From Microcaldota archaeon (lineage in GTDB: Archaea; Micrarchaeota; Micrarchaeia; Norongarragalinales; WALN01): a DNA stretch of 24,383 bases. Positions 6,577 to 14,421 of this stretch are shown here, one piece after another. A program made the position numbers and the translations under genes. Below the pieces are notes generated by a model. It saw only the letters and a list, made by a program, of their open reading frames with translations. It was not told where the DNA came from and ran no database searches. The stretch is taken from the NCBI GenBank assembly GCA_015522865.1, contig WALN01000016.1, positions 1-24,383 of the forward strand, written 5' to 3'. Position 1 is the first letter of the stretch. Every line of letters begins with the position of its first letter.

Positions 6577-9423
6577 TCAGCCTTTTACAACTCCCAGCGG
6601 AGTCATCCTCGCAACAATTTTGCTTATGCCCGCTCTTTCAACAGAAGCGACAACTTCATCAATGTCTTTGTACGCTCCGCCTGCCTCTTCTGCCAACACT
6701 TTTTTTGAGGCTGCTCTTACCCCCATCCCTTGCTTGAGCATCTGCCTCTCAATTTCATCTCCTCTGAATTGCCTCAGCGCTTGATGCCTGCTCATTTCTC
6801 TGCCCGCTCCGTGACATGTCGAGCCGAACGTTTCCTTTGCTCCTTCTTCTCCCACTAAAATATAAGACGCAGTATTCATTGAGCCGGGAATTAAAACTGG
6901 CTGGCCAATATCTCTATATGCTGCTGGAATTTCTTTTCTTCCCTTCCAAAATGCTCTTGTTGCTCCCTTCCTGTGAACGCACAATTTTCTTTTTTCTCCG
7001 TCAACTTCGTGCTCTTCAACTTTCGCAATATTGTGTGCAACTCCATAAACTAATTTCATTTCCATTTCTTCCCATTCTCTTCTAAAAACTTTTTCAAATG
7101 CTTTTCTTACACCGTAAGTAATTACTTGCCTGTTATTGAACGCGTAATTCACTGCGGCTTTCATCGCTGCAAGATAATCCTGCGCTTCCTTTGAATGAAA
7201 CGGCACAGCAGCCAATTCCTTGTCCTTCAACTTTATGCCGTATTTCTGGGCTGCATGCACCATTGTTTCCAAATAATCTGAACACACCTGATGCCCAAAT
7301 CCCCGCGAGCCGGTATGTATCATTACCACCACCTGCCCTTCATCTGTTATGCCAAATGCCTTTGCTGCTTCTGGGTAGTATATTCTGTCTATTCGCTGCA
7401 CTTCAAGAAAGTGGTTGCCGCTTCCCAACGTGCCGAATTGCGGTTTTCCTCTTTTCTTTGCTTTTGCGCTTATCTTCGCAGGGTCCGCTCCTTCCATTGA
7501 ACCGTTTTCCTCTAAATGTTCTGCATCTTCTTTCGTTGCATACCCTTGCTCAATTGCCCATTTAACTCCCGTGGAAATTGCTTCGTCCAATTCACTTTCG
7601 CTTAATCTAATGTTGCTTTTGGAACCAAGTCCGCACGGAACCTGCTTGAATAACTCATTTGTGAGTTCTCTAATTTTTTTCTTTACTTCATCTTCCTCTA
7701 AATTTGTTCTTACCAATCGCACGCCGCAATTGGAAACGACAGTACCTTCAGCTACAAAATTGTGGTACTTGTCAACTGTGAAATCATAAACTCTGCCGTT
7801 GTACGGAAATTTAGCAACTGAGAATACCTGCGCTGCAAACGCTCCGTGCTTCTTGAAAATGGCTTCTTGTTTTTTATAGTACTCTTTGAACGAAGGGAAC
7901 GAGAGCGTGATGCGCTCCTTTGCAGATTTGCTGTAGTATTGCCTTTCAATAAAGCGACAATTGCAGAGCTCTGAACAGAATAGCTTTTGAATCTCTCTTA
8001 ATTTGAATCCCTTGTTTTTGTATTCTCTCACTTTTTTTGCCACTTCTCTCCTATATTGGTGTAGCTTTTCCTTTTCTCTTATATATAGTACCGCAACCTC
8101 CCCCAGCATCTGCCTCTTTGCGTTGTATTCAAAACCAATTTTCGAGTATAATTTTATAAGATTCTCGCTGTCTGAGGAAAGAAGCAGGCGCAACCGAACT
8201 GTTTTCCCCTGCTTGTTGTGATACTTTTCAACAGTACTTATTTTATTTACGCGTACCCCAAAGTTCTCAAGCATTTTTGTAATCTGAGCAAAGAATTCTC
8301 TTCCGGATGTCTCGTTGTTTATATTCTTATTCTGGCAGATAGTTGGGCAATAGAAGCATGTTTTGCTAAGCGTCTTTGGCGATGACATTTCTGCCCCAAA
8401 AAAACCGGCTAAAAATAATCTCTGTATCCAGAGAGGACTATTCATTATCCATTCAGGAACAGAAAAATTAGCACTTGCTTTTTTCCCTTCAGGCATACCA
8501 AGCGAAACTAATAATTCTGCAAATTTTTTCGACTTAACATGCAGTTCAAAAGCAGTTGTTTCAAAACTATTCTCCCCGTAAAAATTCTTAGTAGTATTAT
8601 GGCGCGTGCGCGAATAGATACGCGGAGAAAAGCCAAGTCTTTCTATGTCAGATGCCATTTTCTCTAAATCTCTTTTTGTTCCATACGCCGCAACATACCC
8701 CTTTCCTTTTGAAAAATAAAGTGTGCCGTCTCCGATCAAATAGCCGATTAATTTTGCAAGAATCGCTTTTTTTTCGGCATCTTCAATCGGCTCGTATTTT
8801 ACCCCTTCAAAAGGTTTTGCAAGCACATATTCTCCTTTTTTTATCTCCGCGGCATTTCTTTTACCTTCCAGAGTGTAAATTGGATGGTCTGGGGTGCATT
8901 TAACTGTTCCCGCGGTACTTTCAATTCTAATTATTTCTCCTTTATGCTCTTTGTACATAAAGTGCGTTGCATTGCCAGTTTCAAATGCGCCTTTACTAAC
9001 TGAAACTAAACGCGCCCCCCTTCCCTGAAACAGAAACATCCCATTGCTTTCAATTAAAGGCTCATTAAATTCTTCCTCAAATTCCTGCACTAATACGTGT
9101 GCTCCAAATTCATTTAGAATTTTTGTATTTTCGCATAGGCAGTTTATGTCGAAGCCCACACCGCCGGGAGAAATAACTCCTTTCTCCAAATCAAATGCAG
9201 CAACACCGCCAATTGGAAACCCATATCCCTCATGCCCATCTGGCATCACCATTGAGTACTTAACGATCCCAGGAAGCGAGGCAACGTTTCTCGCCTGCTC
9301 AAGTGTCCTGTCCTTTTTCATCTTTTCAATTAGCTTGTCAGAAGCAAAAACTCTTAGCGGGACATTCATATCTCCCTCTTTTGGATATTCCCAAACCGCA
9401 TCTCTTATTTTTTTAAATTCCAT
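6577..9423 (-). CDS. rtcB: RtcB tRNA-splicing RNA ligase, intein-containing precursor
   Basis: RtcB joins 2',3'-cyclic phosphate (via 3'-phosphate) and 5'-OH RNA ends using GTP and Mn2+, in tRNA splicing and RNA repair. The precursor has 948 residues; removal of a 471-residue intein (95-565) leaves 477, the normal RtcB size (about 480). Metal and GMP-binding residues are present: D92, C566 (first residue after the intein), N670-H671 in GSGNHFLE, H703 in IHTGSRG, H797 in VAHNIA and H871 in STCHGAGR, the guanylated His. The minus-strand site AAGGTGGG lies four bases before the ATG at 9423. It follows the archease gene by 36 nt, its known activator, probably in one operon with fen1. Confidence 0.97.
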   Translation of the reverse strand: MEFKKIRDAVWEYPKEGDMNVPLRVFASDKLIEKMKKDRTLEQARNVASLPGIVKYSMVMPDGHEGYGFPIGGVAAFDLEKGVISPGGVGFDINCLCENTKILNEFGAHVLVQEFEEEFNEPLIESNGMFLFQGRGARLVSVSKGAFETGNATHFMYKEHKGEIIRIESTAGTVKCTPDHPIYTLEGKRNAAEIKKGEYVLAKPFEGVKYEPIEDAEKKAILAKLIGYLIGDGTLYFSKGKGYVAAYGTKRDLEKMASDIERLGFSPRIYSRTRHNTTKNFYGENSFETTAFELHVKSKKFAELLVSLGMPEGKKASANFSVPEWIMNSPLWIQRLFLAGFFGAEMSSPKTLSKTCFYCPTICQNKNINNETSGREFFAQITKMLENFGVRVNKISTVEKYHNKQGKTVRLRLLLSSDSENLIKLYSKIGFEYNAKRQMLGEVAVLYIREKEKLHQYRREVAKKVREYKNKGFKLREIQKLFCSELCNCRFIERQYYSKSAKERITLSFPSFKEYYKKQEAIFKKHGAFAAQVFSVAKFPYNGRVYDFTVDKYHNFVAEGTVVSNCGVRLVRTNLEEDEVKKKIRELTNELFKQVPCGLGSKSNIRLSESELDEAISTGVKWAIEQGYATKEDAEHLEENGSMEGADPAKISAKAKKRGKPQFGTLGSGNHFLEVQRIDRIYYPEAAKAFGITDEGQVVVMIHTGSRGFGHQVCSDYLETMVHAAQKYGIKLKDKELAAVPFHSKEAQDYLAAMKAAVNYAFNNRQVITYGVRKAFEKVFRREWEEMEMKLVYGVAHNIAKVEEHEVDGEKRKLCVHRKGATRAFWKGRKEIPAAYRDIGQPVLIPGSMNTASYILVGEEGAKETFGSTCHGAGREMSRHQALRQFRGDEIERQMLKQGMGVRAASKKVLAEEAGGAYKDIDEVVASVERAGISKIVARMTPLGVVKG
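7729..9141 (-). mobile_element. Intein with LAGLIDADG homing endonuclease inside rtcB
   Basis: RtcB has the conserved run D-I-N-C-G-V-R; here it is split after DIN. The insert starts with C95 (block A, CLCENTKILNEFG), has block B with T-x-x-H (KCTPDHPIYT, H180), two endonuclease motifs (LIGYLIGDG at 225-233 with D232; LAGFFGAE at 338-345 with E345), block F (VYDFTVDKYHNFVAEG, 546-561) and ends VVSN (N565) before C566. Length 471 is normal for an endonuclease-bearing intein. The residue before the final Asn is Ser564, not the usual His. Inteins at this site are known in other archaeal RtcB proteins. Both motifs retain an acidic residue, so the endonuclease may be active. Confidence 0.95.
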
Positions 9424-9459
9424 ATTCCCACCTTGTTATAAAGTCTATTCAGTGTTTAT

Positions 9460-9876
9460 TTAAATATCTAAGAGTATCTTTATTACCCATTTTTGTCCAA
9501 TTTTCTTAACTGCCAGCTCGTGATAGGTCACTGCCTTGACTTCAGTTCTTCCTTTCTGAGAATTCCTCTCTTCTCCATAAGCAACTCCTTTTAATATTAT
9601 TTGTCCATCTTGAATTATTTTGTTTATTTTAAATTTTTTAAAAAATAAATTATCTATATCTGAAGTAGTTAAAAGCTCTGCAAGAGTTTTGACAACTAAA
9701 TTTTCCCTGTCTGATGCAATAATACGTATCGTTCGCTGTTCAGTGGGCTCAATTTTATCAACATCAGCAATAACCAAAAACATAGCTTCTGCTGCGTTTT
9801 CTAATGCCTCTTCGAAAGTTTTTCCATAGGCTTCAAACAATACGTCCGCAGTGTGTTCGAGGAATTTGTACTTCAT
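9460..9876 (-). CDS. Archease, RtcB activator
   Basis: Archease speeds guanylation and multiple turnover of RtcB. The 138-residue protein carries the family start (FLEHTADVLFEAYG, with metal-binding Asp11), the AMFLVIADVDKIEP segment and the C-terminal Asp (LLDI, D137) that completes the metal site. Length equals that of known archeases. It lies 36 nt ahead of rtcB and 25 nt behind fen1 on the same strand, so the three are probably co-transcribed; a weak ribosome-site-like GAGATGAT precedes its ATG. Only the middle segment (LLTTSDIDNLFF) departs a little from the familiar pattern. Identification is secure through motif and context. Confidence 0.95.
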   Translation of the reverse strand: MKYKFLEHTADVLFEAYGKTFEEALENAAEAMFLVIADVDKIEPTEQRTIRIIASDRENLVVKTLAELLTTSDIDNLFFKKFKINKIIQDGQIILKGVAYGEERNSQKGRTEVKAVTYHELAVKKIGQKWVIKILLDI

Positions 9877-9901
9877 TATTAATTATCATCTCGCAACTGT
9901 A

Positions 9902-10921
9902 TTAAAACCATTTCTTCAGCTGAGATTGTGAAGAGTCAAGTGGTTCGCTAAATGCTTTGTGCAGTGCGCTATTAATTCTTTCCAAAGAAAAGTCGTGCTT
10001 TTCATGCATCATTTCTATTAGCTTGTCCCTTTGTAGCTCTCCTATTTTTATCTCTTCCTTTTTAATTTTTTTTACATCGGGATGTAGAAATATTTCCTCA
10101 ACAGGTTTCCACTCCATTTCCACATCCAATTTTTCCAGAATTTTATCAAAGGAGTCGTAAGTTTTAACCAATTTTAATGCTTTTTTTGGCCCTATGCCCC
10201 AAACACCTTCATCAAAATCTGTTCCGCACAGCATACCAATCCATATTAATTTTTGTTGCGAAATGCCCAAACGCGCTAAATTTTTTGCCAAATCATACCT
10301 TTCTGGAGATATTGTAATAAATGTTCTTTTTCTCGGCAGCTTCCTTCTGCCTTCAATTGTAACATTTCTGATCAATATGGGCGCTCCAAATAGCAAAGAG
10401 TCAAAATCCTGAGAAACGCTTGCTTCAACAACGCCCCATTTGCACATCTGAGCCGCCTGAGCTTCCCCTTCTGATGGTGCCTGGACAACAGGAATTCCCA
10501 TCAACTCTAATAGTTTTTTGGATTCTTCAACCATCTCTTCCGTAAGCCGAGATGTTTGCTGTGCATACATCCTTGCCTCCTCTAAATTTCCCGCCTTAAG
10601 CGCGGCCTTGTATTTCTCCTCTGCCTTTTCCTTTATTTCTTTCCTCTTATAAATAGTACTTTTCTTCAAGATGCTTGGCTTTCCATCAAAAACATATACT
10701 AATTTTACTCCCTTTTCTATCAAATTACAGGTTCGATAGAACAGGCCCGCTAAGTGAGATGTGATATTTCCTTCATGATCCATCAATGGAGTTCCGTCCG
10801 GCTGCCGAATAGTTGAAAGAAATTGGTACAAAATGTTAAACGCATCGACAGCGACCCAATATTTCATTTCTTCCAGTTTGATAGGCTCTTTCTCAAGGAT
10901 ATTTTGTATTTTTACGCCCAT
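9902..10921 (-). CDS. fen: Flap endonuclease 1 (Fen1)
   Basis: Fen1 removes 5' flaps in Okazaki-fragment maturation and base-excision repair. The 339-residue protein has the N and I nuclease domains with the acidic active-site residues D26, D79, E151, E153, D172, D174 and D235, the helix-hairpin-helix region GIGPKKALKLV, and a C-terminal PCNA-interacting box QSQLKKWF at the very end. The reading frame is open for 66 more codons upstream, but family members begin MGV-x-F/I, so I place the start at the ATG at 10921; the extra upstream frame runs into the next gene's coding strand. It diverges from the MBF1 gene across only 54 bp and leads an operon with archease and rtcB. Confidence 0.97.
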   Translation of the reverse strand: MGVKIQNILEKEPIKLEEMKYWVAVDAFNILYQFLSTIRQPDGTPLMDHEGNITSHLAGLFYRTCNLIEKGVKLVYVFDGKPSILKKSTIYKRKEIKEKAEEKYKAALKAGNLEEARMYAQQTSRLTEEMVEESKKLLELMGIPVVQAPSEGEAQAAQMCKWGVVEASVSQDFDSLLFGAPILIRNVTIEGRRKLPRKRTFITISPERYDLAKNLARLGISQQKLIWIGMLCGTDFDEGVWGIGPKKALKLVKTYDSFDKILEKLDVEMEWKPVEEIFLHPDVKKIKKEEIKIGELQRDKLIEMMHEKHDFSLERINSALHKAFSEPLDSSQSQLKKWF

Positions 10922-10934
10922 ATTTATACTCAAC

Positions 10935-10962
10935 TCAACGAAAATAATTAAAACTTTTTGCT
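10935..10962. promoter_or_regulatory. Compact bidirectional promoter for fen1 and mbf1
   Basis: Only 54 bp separate the two divergent ATGs. The AT-rich core contains CGAAAATAATTAAAAC on the plus strand and AAAAAGTTTTAATTATT on the minus strand, so the same stretch can serve as BRE/TATA in both directions. It lies about 20-30 bp from each start codon, so both mRNAs would be leaderless or nearly so. Confidence 0.5.
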
Positions 10963-10975
10963 TCCTTCCACTTCC

Positions 10976-11413
10976 ATGGAGGAATGCTATATCTGCGGAA
11001 AACCCGCAGTTACTAAAGCGCTCATAGAAGGCGCGGTTGTGCCGGTATGCGCAGAATGCGTCAAATACGGAAAAGAGGTTAAAGAGAAAGTAATCAAAAG
11101 AAATTATACTCGCTTCCATAAAACTAAGGAAGAAGAGGAAATTCTCCCTGTTGATAACTATGGAAAATTAATAAGGAAATGGAGAGAAAAACACAAGCTC
11201 AAGCTGGACAAACTTGCGGATAAGCTAAATATTTCTGCGTCCCTGCTCAGGAAAATAGAGGAGGAGAAAATAATTCCTTCGTCTAAAGTGGCGCAAAGAA
11301 TTGAAAAAAAATTGAAGATTAAATTATTAGAATCAATAGCAGTAGGAATGGAGGCACATTCAGAAGAAAGCAATTCCGAACTTACTTTAGCGGATATCAT
11401 TAAGAGAGGATAG
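10976..11413 (+). CDS. Archaeal multiprotein bridging factor 1 (aMBF1)
   Basis: The 145-residue protein has an N-terminal zinc ribbon (CYICGKPA with C4 and C7; VPVCAECVKYG with the second Cys pair) and a cro/C1-type helix-turn-helix at about 62-117 (LADKLNISASLLRKIE). This is the aMBF1 layout. In eukaryotes MBF1 couples activators to TBP; the archaeal protein associates with ribosomes and is thought to act in translation or its coupling to transcription. The ATG at 10976 starts with MEECYICG as in relatives, whereas the open frame extends a few codons upstream through a TTG. No ribosome site is visible, which suits a leaderless mRNA from the shared promoter. Confidence 0.9.
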   Translation: MEECYICGKPAVTKALIEGAVVPVCAECVKYGKEVKEKVIKRNYTRFHKTKEEEEILPVDNYGKLIRKWREKHKLKLDKLADKLNISASLLRKIEEEKIIPSSKVAQRIEKKLKIKLLESIAVGMEAHSEESNSELTLADIIKRG

Positions 11414-11459
11414 CAATTTACAAGTTAAGTATAAAAAATACTTGGGTATTTATTCTTTT

Positions 11460-11804
11460 ATGATGCCAAAAATTAACCCGCGCCAGATGCAGAGACTAAT
11501 GAAGCAAATGGGAATTCAATCTGAAAATATTGATGCAAAAAGAGTAGTTATTGAAAGAGACGAGGGAAACATAATAATTGAAAACCCCTCAGTTGTTAAA
11601 GTTAAATCTCCAGCAGGCGACACTTTCCAAATCTCCGGAGCCATCAGCGAAGAGCAGAAAGAGGAGAAGGAATTTACAGAAGATGATGTAAAAATGGTAA
11701 TAGAGCAAGCTAAATGTTCAAAAGAAGAGGCAGAAAAAGCACTGAAGGAGAGCGGCGGAGATTTAGCTCAAGCTATTCTGAGCCTGCAGAAGCAGCAAAA
11801 GTGA
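11460..11804 (+). CDS. nac: Nascent polypeptide-associated complex protein (NAC)
   Basis: Archaeal NAC is a homodimer that binds nascent chains at the ribosome exit. The protein, about 114 residues, begins MMPKINPRQMQRLMKQMGIQ as archaeal NAC does, continues through the NAC beta-barrel (IENPSVVKVKSPAGDTFQI) and ends in a UBA domain (about 73-112: DVKMVIEQAKCSKEEAEKAL). A TATA-like TATAAAAAATAC (11431-11442) is centred about 25 bp before the ATG at 11460, implying a leaderless mRNA; the ATG at 11463 is an equal alternative. It follows the MBF1 gene by 46 bp, placing two ribosome-associated factors side by side. Only 4 nt separate it from the next gene. Confidence 0.93.
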   Translation: MMPKINPRQMQRLMKQMGIQSENIDAKRVVIERDEGNIIIENPSVVKVKSPAGDTFQISGAISEEQKEEKEFTEDDVKMVIEQAKCSKEEAEKALKESGGDLAQAILSLQKQQK

Positions 11805-11808
11805 GGAC

Positions 11809-12639
11809 ATGGGAAAGGAGATGAGGAGAACTAAGTTACGTGAAGTTATGCTCAGCGCGGTAAACGCCGCTGGAAATCTGCTGAAAAAACATTTCAATGA
11901 AAAGCAGAAAGTCAAATACAAGCAAAATGTTGAACCAGTCACTGCTATGGACAAGAAAGCCGAAGCGTTGATTGTAAAAATAATAAAAAAGAATTTTCCA
12001 GAACATGATATCATTGCAGAGGAAAATAAATATAAAAAAACAAATTCCGAATACTGCTGGATAATTGACCCCATTGACGGGACGAGAAATTATGTTAGAA
12101 ACACCCCGTTTTTTGCGGCCTCAATTGCGCTTGCAAAAAACAATGAAGTTGTCATGGGCGCGGTTTATAACCCGATAACTAACGAGCTGTTTTTTGCTGA
12201 GAAGGGGAAAGGAGCGTTTTTGAATAGTAAAAAAATTCACGTTGGGGATGCGAGAAATATTAAGAGAGCAATAATTGTAAGTGGCCATGGCGCGTATACA
12301 AAAAAACAGATAGAAAAATCAATAAAGATAATTGTCCCCCTAAAAAAAGCCTGGGCAAAAATAAGGAACTACGGCTCAATAGCTCTTGAACTTTGCTATG
12401 TTGCATCAGGCAAGGTTGATGGAGTTGTTGCAATTATTGGAAGAGCCTGGGATGTCTCTGCCGCCTCGCTTATTGTTGAAGAAGCTGGAGGTAAATACAG
12501 CGACCTGAAGGGAAGAAAATTTGATTTGACTATCCCTGGCTACCTTTCTTCAAATGATGATGAACGCCCAGGATGCATTGCTGCGAATAAATTCCTGCAC
12601 AAAAAACTTTTCCTCTATTTAAAAAAATTTAATTACTAA
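11809..12639 (+). CDS. Inositol-monophosphatase family enzyme (IMPase/FBPase type)
   Basis: The 276-residue protein belongs to the Mg2+-dependent, lithium-sensitive phosphatase superfamily. Visible metal sites are E71-E72 (IIAEEN), DPIDGTRNY at 87-95 and WDVSAASLIVEEAGG with W214-D215. Archaeal members usually hydrolyse inositol-1-phosphate and fructose-1,6-bisphosphate, so they may serve gluconeogenesis or inositol lipid synthesis; sequence alone does not decide between these, nor exclude PAP phosphatase activity. The ATG at 11809 follows the NAC stop by 4 nt with GTGAGG just ahead, so the two are translationally coupled; the ATG at 11821 after AAAGGAG is an alternative. The gene ends convergently with the agmatinase region. 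Confidence 0.9.
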   Translation: MGKEMRRTKLREVMLSAVNAAGNLLKKHFNEKQKVKYKQNVEPVTAMDKKAEALIVKIIKKNFPEHDIIAEENKYKKTNSEYCWIIDPIDGTRNYVRNTPFFAASIALAKNNEVVMGAVYNPITNELFFAEKGKGAFLNSKKIHVGDARNIKRAIIVSGHGAYTKKQIEKSIKIIVPLKKAWAKIRNYGSIALELCYVASGKVDGVVAIIGRAWDVSAASLIVEEAGGKYSDLKGRKFDLTIPGYLSSNDDERPGCIAANKFLHKKLFLYLKKFNY

Positions 12640-12707
12640 ACATTTCCCTTCTCGAGCTTTTTCCAATCTCTTTCTTTTTTTAGGTATTTTTCCATCCTTG
12701 TTTCCAT
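12636..12707 (-). other. 23-codon in-frame ORF directly after the agmatinase stop
   Basis: The TAG at 12708-12710 is followed at once, in the same frame, by ATG and 22 more codons to a second TAG. The peptide (METRMEKYLKKERDWKKLEK, then GNV) is Lys/Glu-rich and could form a helix. It overlaps the end of the convergent phosphatase gene by 4 nt. It may be chance, a small peptide gene or an eroded extension of the enzyme. Confidence 0.2.
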
Positions 12708-13601
12708 CTATTTCCCCCAGAAATATTTGAATGTAATTAAGTCATAAACAATCTGAGCGGCAAGCGCATTTGGAGCATTAAAACCAGGAATTGGGCATAA
12801 CTCGGTAATATCTGCGCCTATAATCTTTTTGTTTTGAGCAATAAATTTTATGATCTCCTTCATTTCTTCATAATGCATGCCAGCGGGAACTGGGTTTGAA
12901 AGCGCCGGCATTTCTGAGGGGTCCAACACATCGAGGTCAATTGATAAATAAATATTTCTCCCTAGTTTGTTTATTTCTTCTAAAATTTCATCTGTATTTT
13001 TTCTTATCTGTTCAACTGAAAAGTAATTTATTTTTTCGTTTTTGTCTGCGATTTCTTTTTCGGGCAGGCTCATTGCTCTCGCCCCCAGAATTAAAACGTT
13101 TTTGCCAGTTTCCTCCTGAGCTTCCCTTGTTGTGGCTGCATGGGAAAATTTGGAACCCTCAAACTCGTCCCAACAGTCCAGGTGAGCATCAAGCACAACA
13201 ACATCGAAATTATCAAATTTTTTATTTACCGCTCTTATGCCTCCAAGCATAATTGCGTGGTCGCCACCTAACAATACTGGAAATTTCTTCTTTTCTAAAA
13301 TTTCCTCTGCAACTTCCCTCACCCTTTCAATTGTTGCTTCTGCATTTGCTCTTACTGGCTCTAGCTCCTCAAGTGTGCATATCCCCTTCCTAAACGCCTC
13401 GAAATTCAGCTGTGGGTTGTATAACTCCATAAAACGAGAAGCCTCAATAATCGCCTCTGGTCCTTCTCTTGCCCCAGATTTCCAGCTTGCAGTGGAGTCA
13501 AATGGCACTGGCAGAACAACTGCAGAGGCACTCTCAAAATTAGAAAATTTTTCTTCCAAACCGGCAAAATTGTGCGGCGGCATTGAGTGAAGAAGTCTCA
13601 T
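12708..13601 (-). CDS. speB: Agmatinase/arginase-family (ureohydrolase) enzyme
   Basis: Ureohydrolases cleave urea from guanidino compounds with two Mn2+ ions; archaeal members are mostly agmatinases making putrescine. All six metal ligands are present in the 297-residue protein: H115 (GGDHAI), D138, H140 and D142 (DAHLDCW), and D222 and D224 (SIDLDVLDP). The length fits agmatinase (about 290-305), and the GRE(G)P-E N-terminal motif (SGAREGPEAI) is also present. Substrate choice (agmatine, guanidinobutyrate, others) cannot be proven. A BRE/TATA-like stretch (CAGAAAAGCATTATATATTT on the minus strand) lies about 25-35 bp before the ATG at 13601, so it has its own promoter, divergent from the next gene. 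Confidence 0.85.
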   Translation of the reverse strand: MRLLHSMPPHNFAGLEEKFSNFESASAVVLPVPFDSTASWKSGAREGPEAIIEASRFMELYNPQLNFEAFRKGICTLEELEPVRANAEATIERVREVAEEILEKKKFPVLLGGDHAIMLGGIRAVNKKFDNFDVVVLDAHLDCWDEFEGSKFSHAATTREAQEETGKNVLILGARAMSLPEKEIADKNEKINYFSVEQIRKNTDEILEEINKLGRNIYLSIDLDVLDPSEMPALSNPVPAGMHYEEMKEIIKFIAQNKKIIGADITELCPIPGFNAPNALAAQIVYDLITFKYFWGK

Positions 13602-13644
13602 AACAGTCTAATCAAATGAAAATATATAATGCTTTTCTGCTATT

Positions 13645-13662
13645 ATGGAAAAAATATATAAA
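13645..13662 (+). promoter_or_regulatory. TATA box of the gene at 13684
   Basis: GGAAAAAATATATAAATACT contains a textbook A-rich BRE and TATATAAATA box, centred about 28 bp ahead of the ATG at 13684, so the transcript would start only a few bases before the codon. Confidence 0.5.
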
Positions 13663-13683
13663 TACTGAAAAACAAGGGAATTT

Positions 13684-14421
13684 ATGGAAAGAATAAAACT
13701 GAAAGAGGAAAACAAAGAGCATCTGGGAAGAGCAATAGATGAAATAAATAAAATTCCCGGTGCTGTTTACACTTTTGGGATGGTGGAAGCAGGCATACTC
13801 CCACACGATGTCCATAAATTTTTCAAAGATGTAAATGAAGAGGGAGAGCCCGCTTTAAAGAAATATATTATAGCCAGAAATTTTGCTGATTTGATCAATG
13901 ATGTTTTTTATGAGGGCAAGAAGCGTATTAACCCGCTTAGTTTATACCACAACATACGCCAGGTTGAGAAAAGGGGGCGTGTAGGCGGAGATTATGTGTC
14001 TCATCAAATAGAAGGGCGGGGAGTTAACGGAAAAATTGAGGGAAAAGTAGTGCCGAAGCGGTTTGTTGGAAAAGTTTTAAGCGACGCATTAGAAAGCGCA
14101 TTTGGCAGGGAGACTCCACAAAGAACCGCCCGCGAACTGGAAGTTCTGATGCATAGATATAATGGGGAGGGTTTGGGAGATCGAAATTCTTTAGAAACAA
14201 AGCATGATTTGTTAAAGGCAGTTGTGAAAGGTAGAATTTCAGAGATGGGCGAGCCTTTCCGCAACGACCGCAATTTCAGAGAAGAGCTTGCAAAAGCAAC
14301 TGGAAAGCGCTTTTCTTCAGAGCAGGAGAAATTTGATGAAGCTCAGAAATATATGCAGGATATAAGAAAAAGGTTGCTGAAAAGGTTTGGTGAAGTTGAG
14401 AAAAAATATTTCTTAGTATGA
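13684..14421 (+). CDS. Hypothetical soluble protein
   Basis: I do not recognise this 245-residue protein. It is rich in Lys, Arg and Glu, has no signal peptide or transmembrane segment and appears mainly helical. It contains no catalytic motif known to me; basic patches (KKRINPLSLYHNIRQVEKRGRV, given only as the region 78-99) and a charged C-terminal helix (about 218-240) could suggest nucleic-acid or protein binding, but that is a guess. A good TATA box precedes it and codon use resembles the surrounding genes, so it is a real gene and not a shadow. Its stop codon TGA abuts the stop of the convergent NUDIX gene with no base between them. Confidence 0.7.
   Translation: MERIKLKEENKEHLGRAIDEINKIPGAVYTFGMVEAGILPHDVHKFFKDVNEEGEPALKKYIIARNFADLINDVFYEGKKRINPLSLYHNIRQVEKRGRVGGDYVSHQIEGRGVNGKIEGKVVPKRFVGKVLSDALESAFGRETPQRTARELEVLMHRYNGEGLGDRNSLETKHDLLKAVVKGRISEMGEPFRNDRNFREELAKATGKRFSSEQEKFDEAQKYMQDIRKRLLKRFGEVEKKYFLV

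Noticed and set aside
6816..9463. Several plus-strand open frames of 70-140 codons opposite rtcB
   Set aside because: They are antisense shadows: Ser/Pro/Phe/Leu-rich translations with no recognisable domain, opposite a well-conserved gene and intein.
10922..11119. A 66-residue N-terminal extension of Fen1
   Set aside because: Family members start at MGV; the extra frame crosses the promoter and the coding start of the divergent MBF1 gene.
12708..12710. Pyrrolysine-type read-through of the agmatinase TAG
   Set aside because: Other genes here also stop at TAG (for example at 11411 and 2136), the enzyme is already full length, and no pyl genes are in the window.
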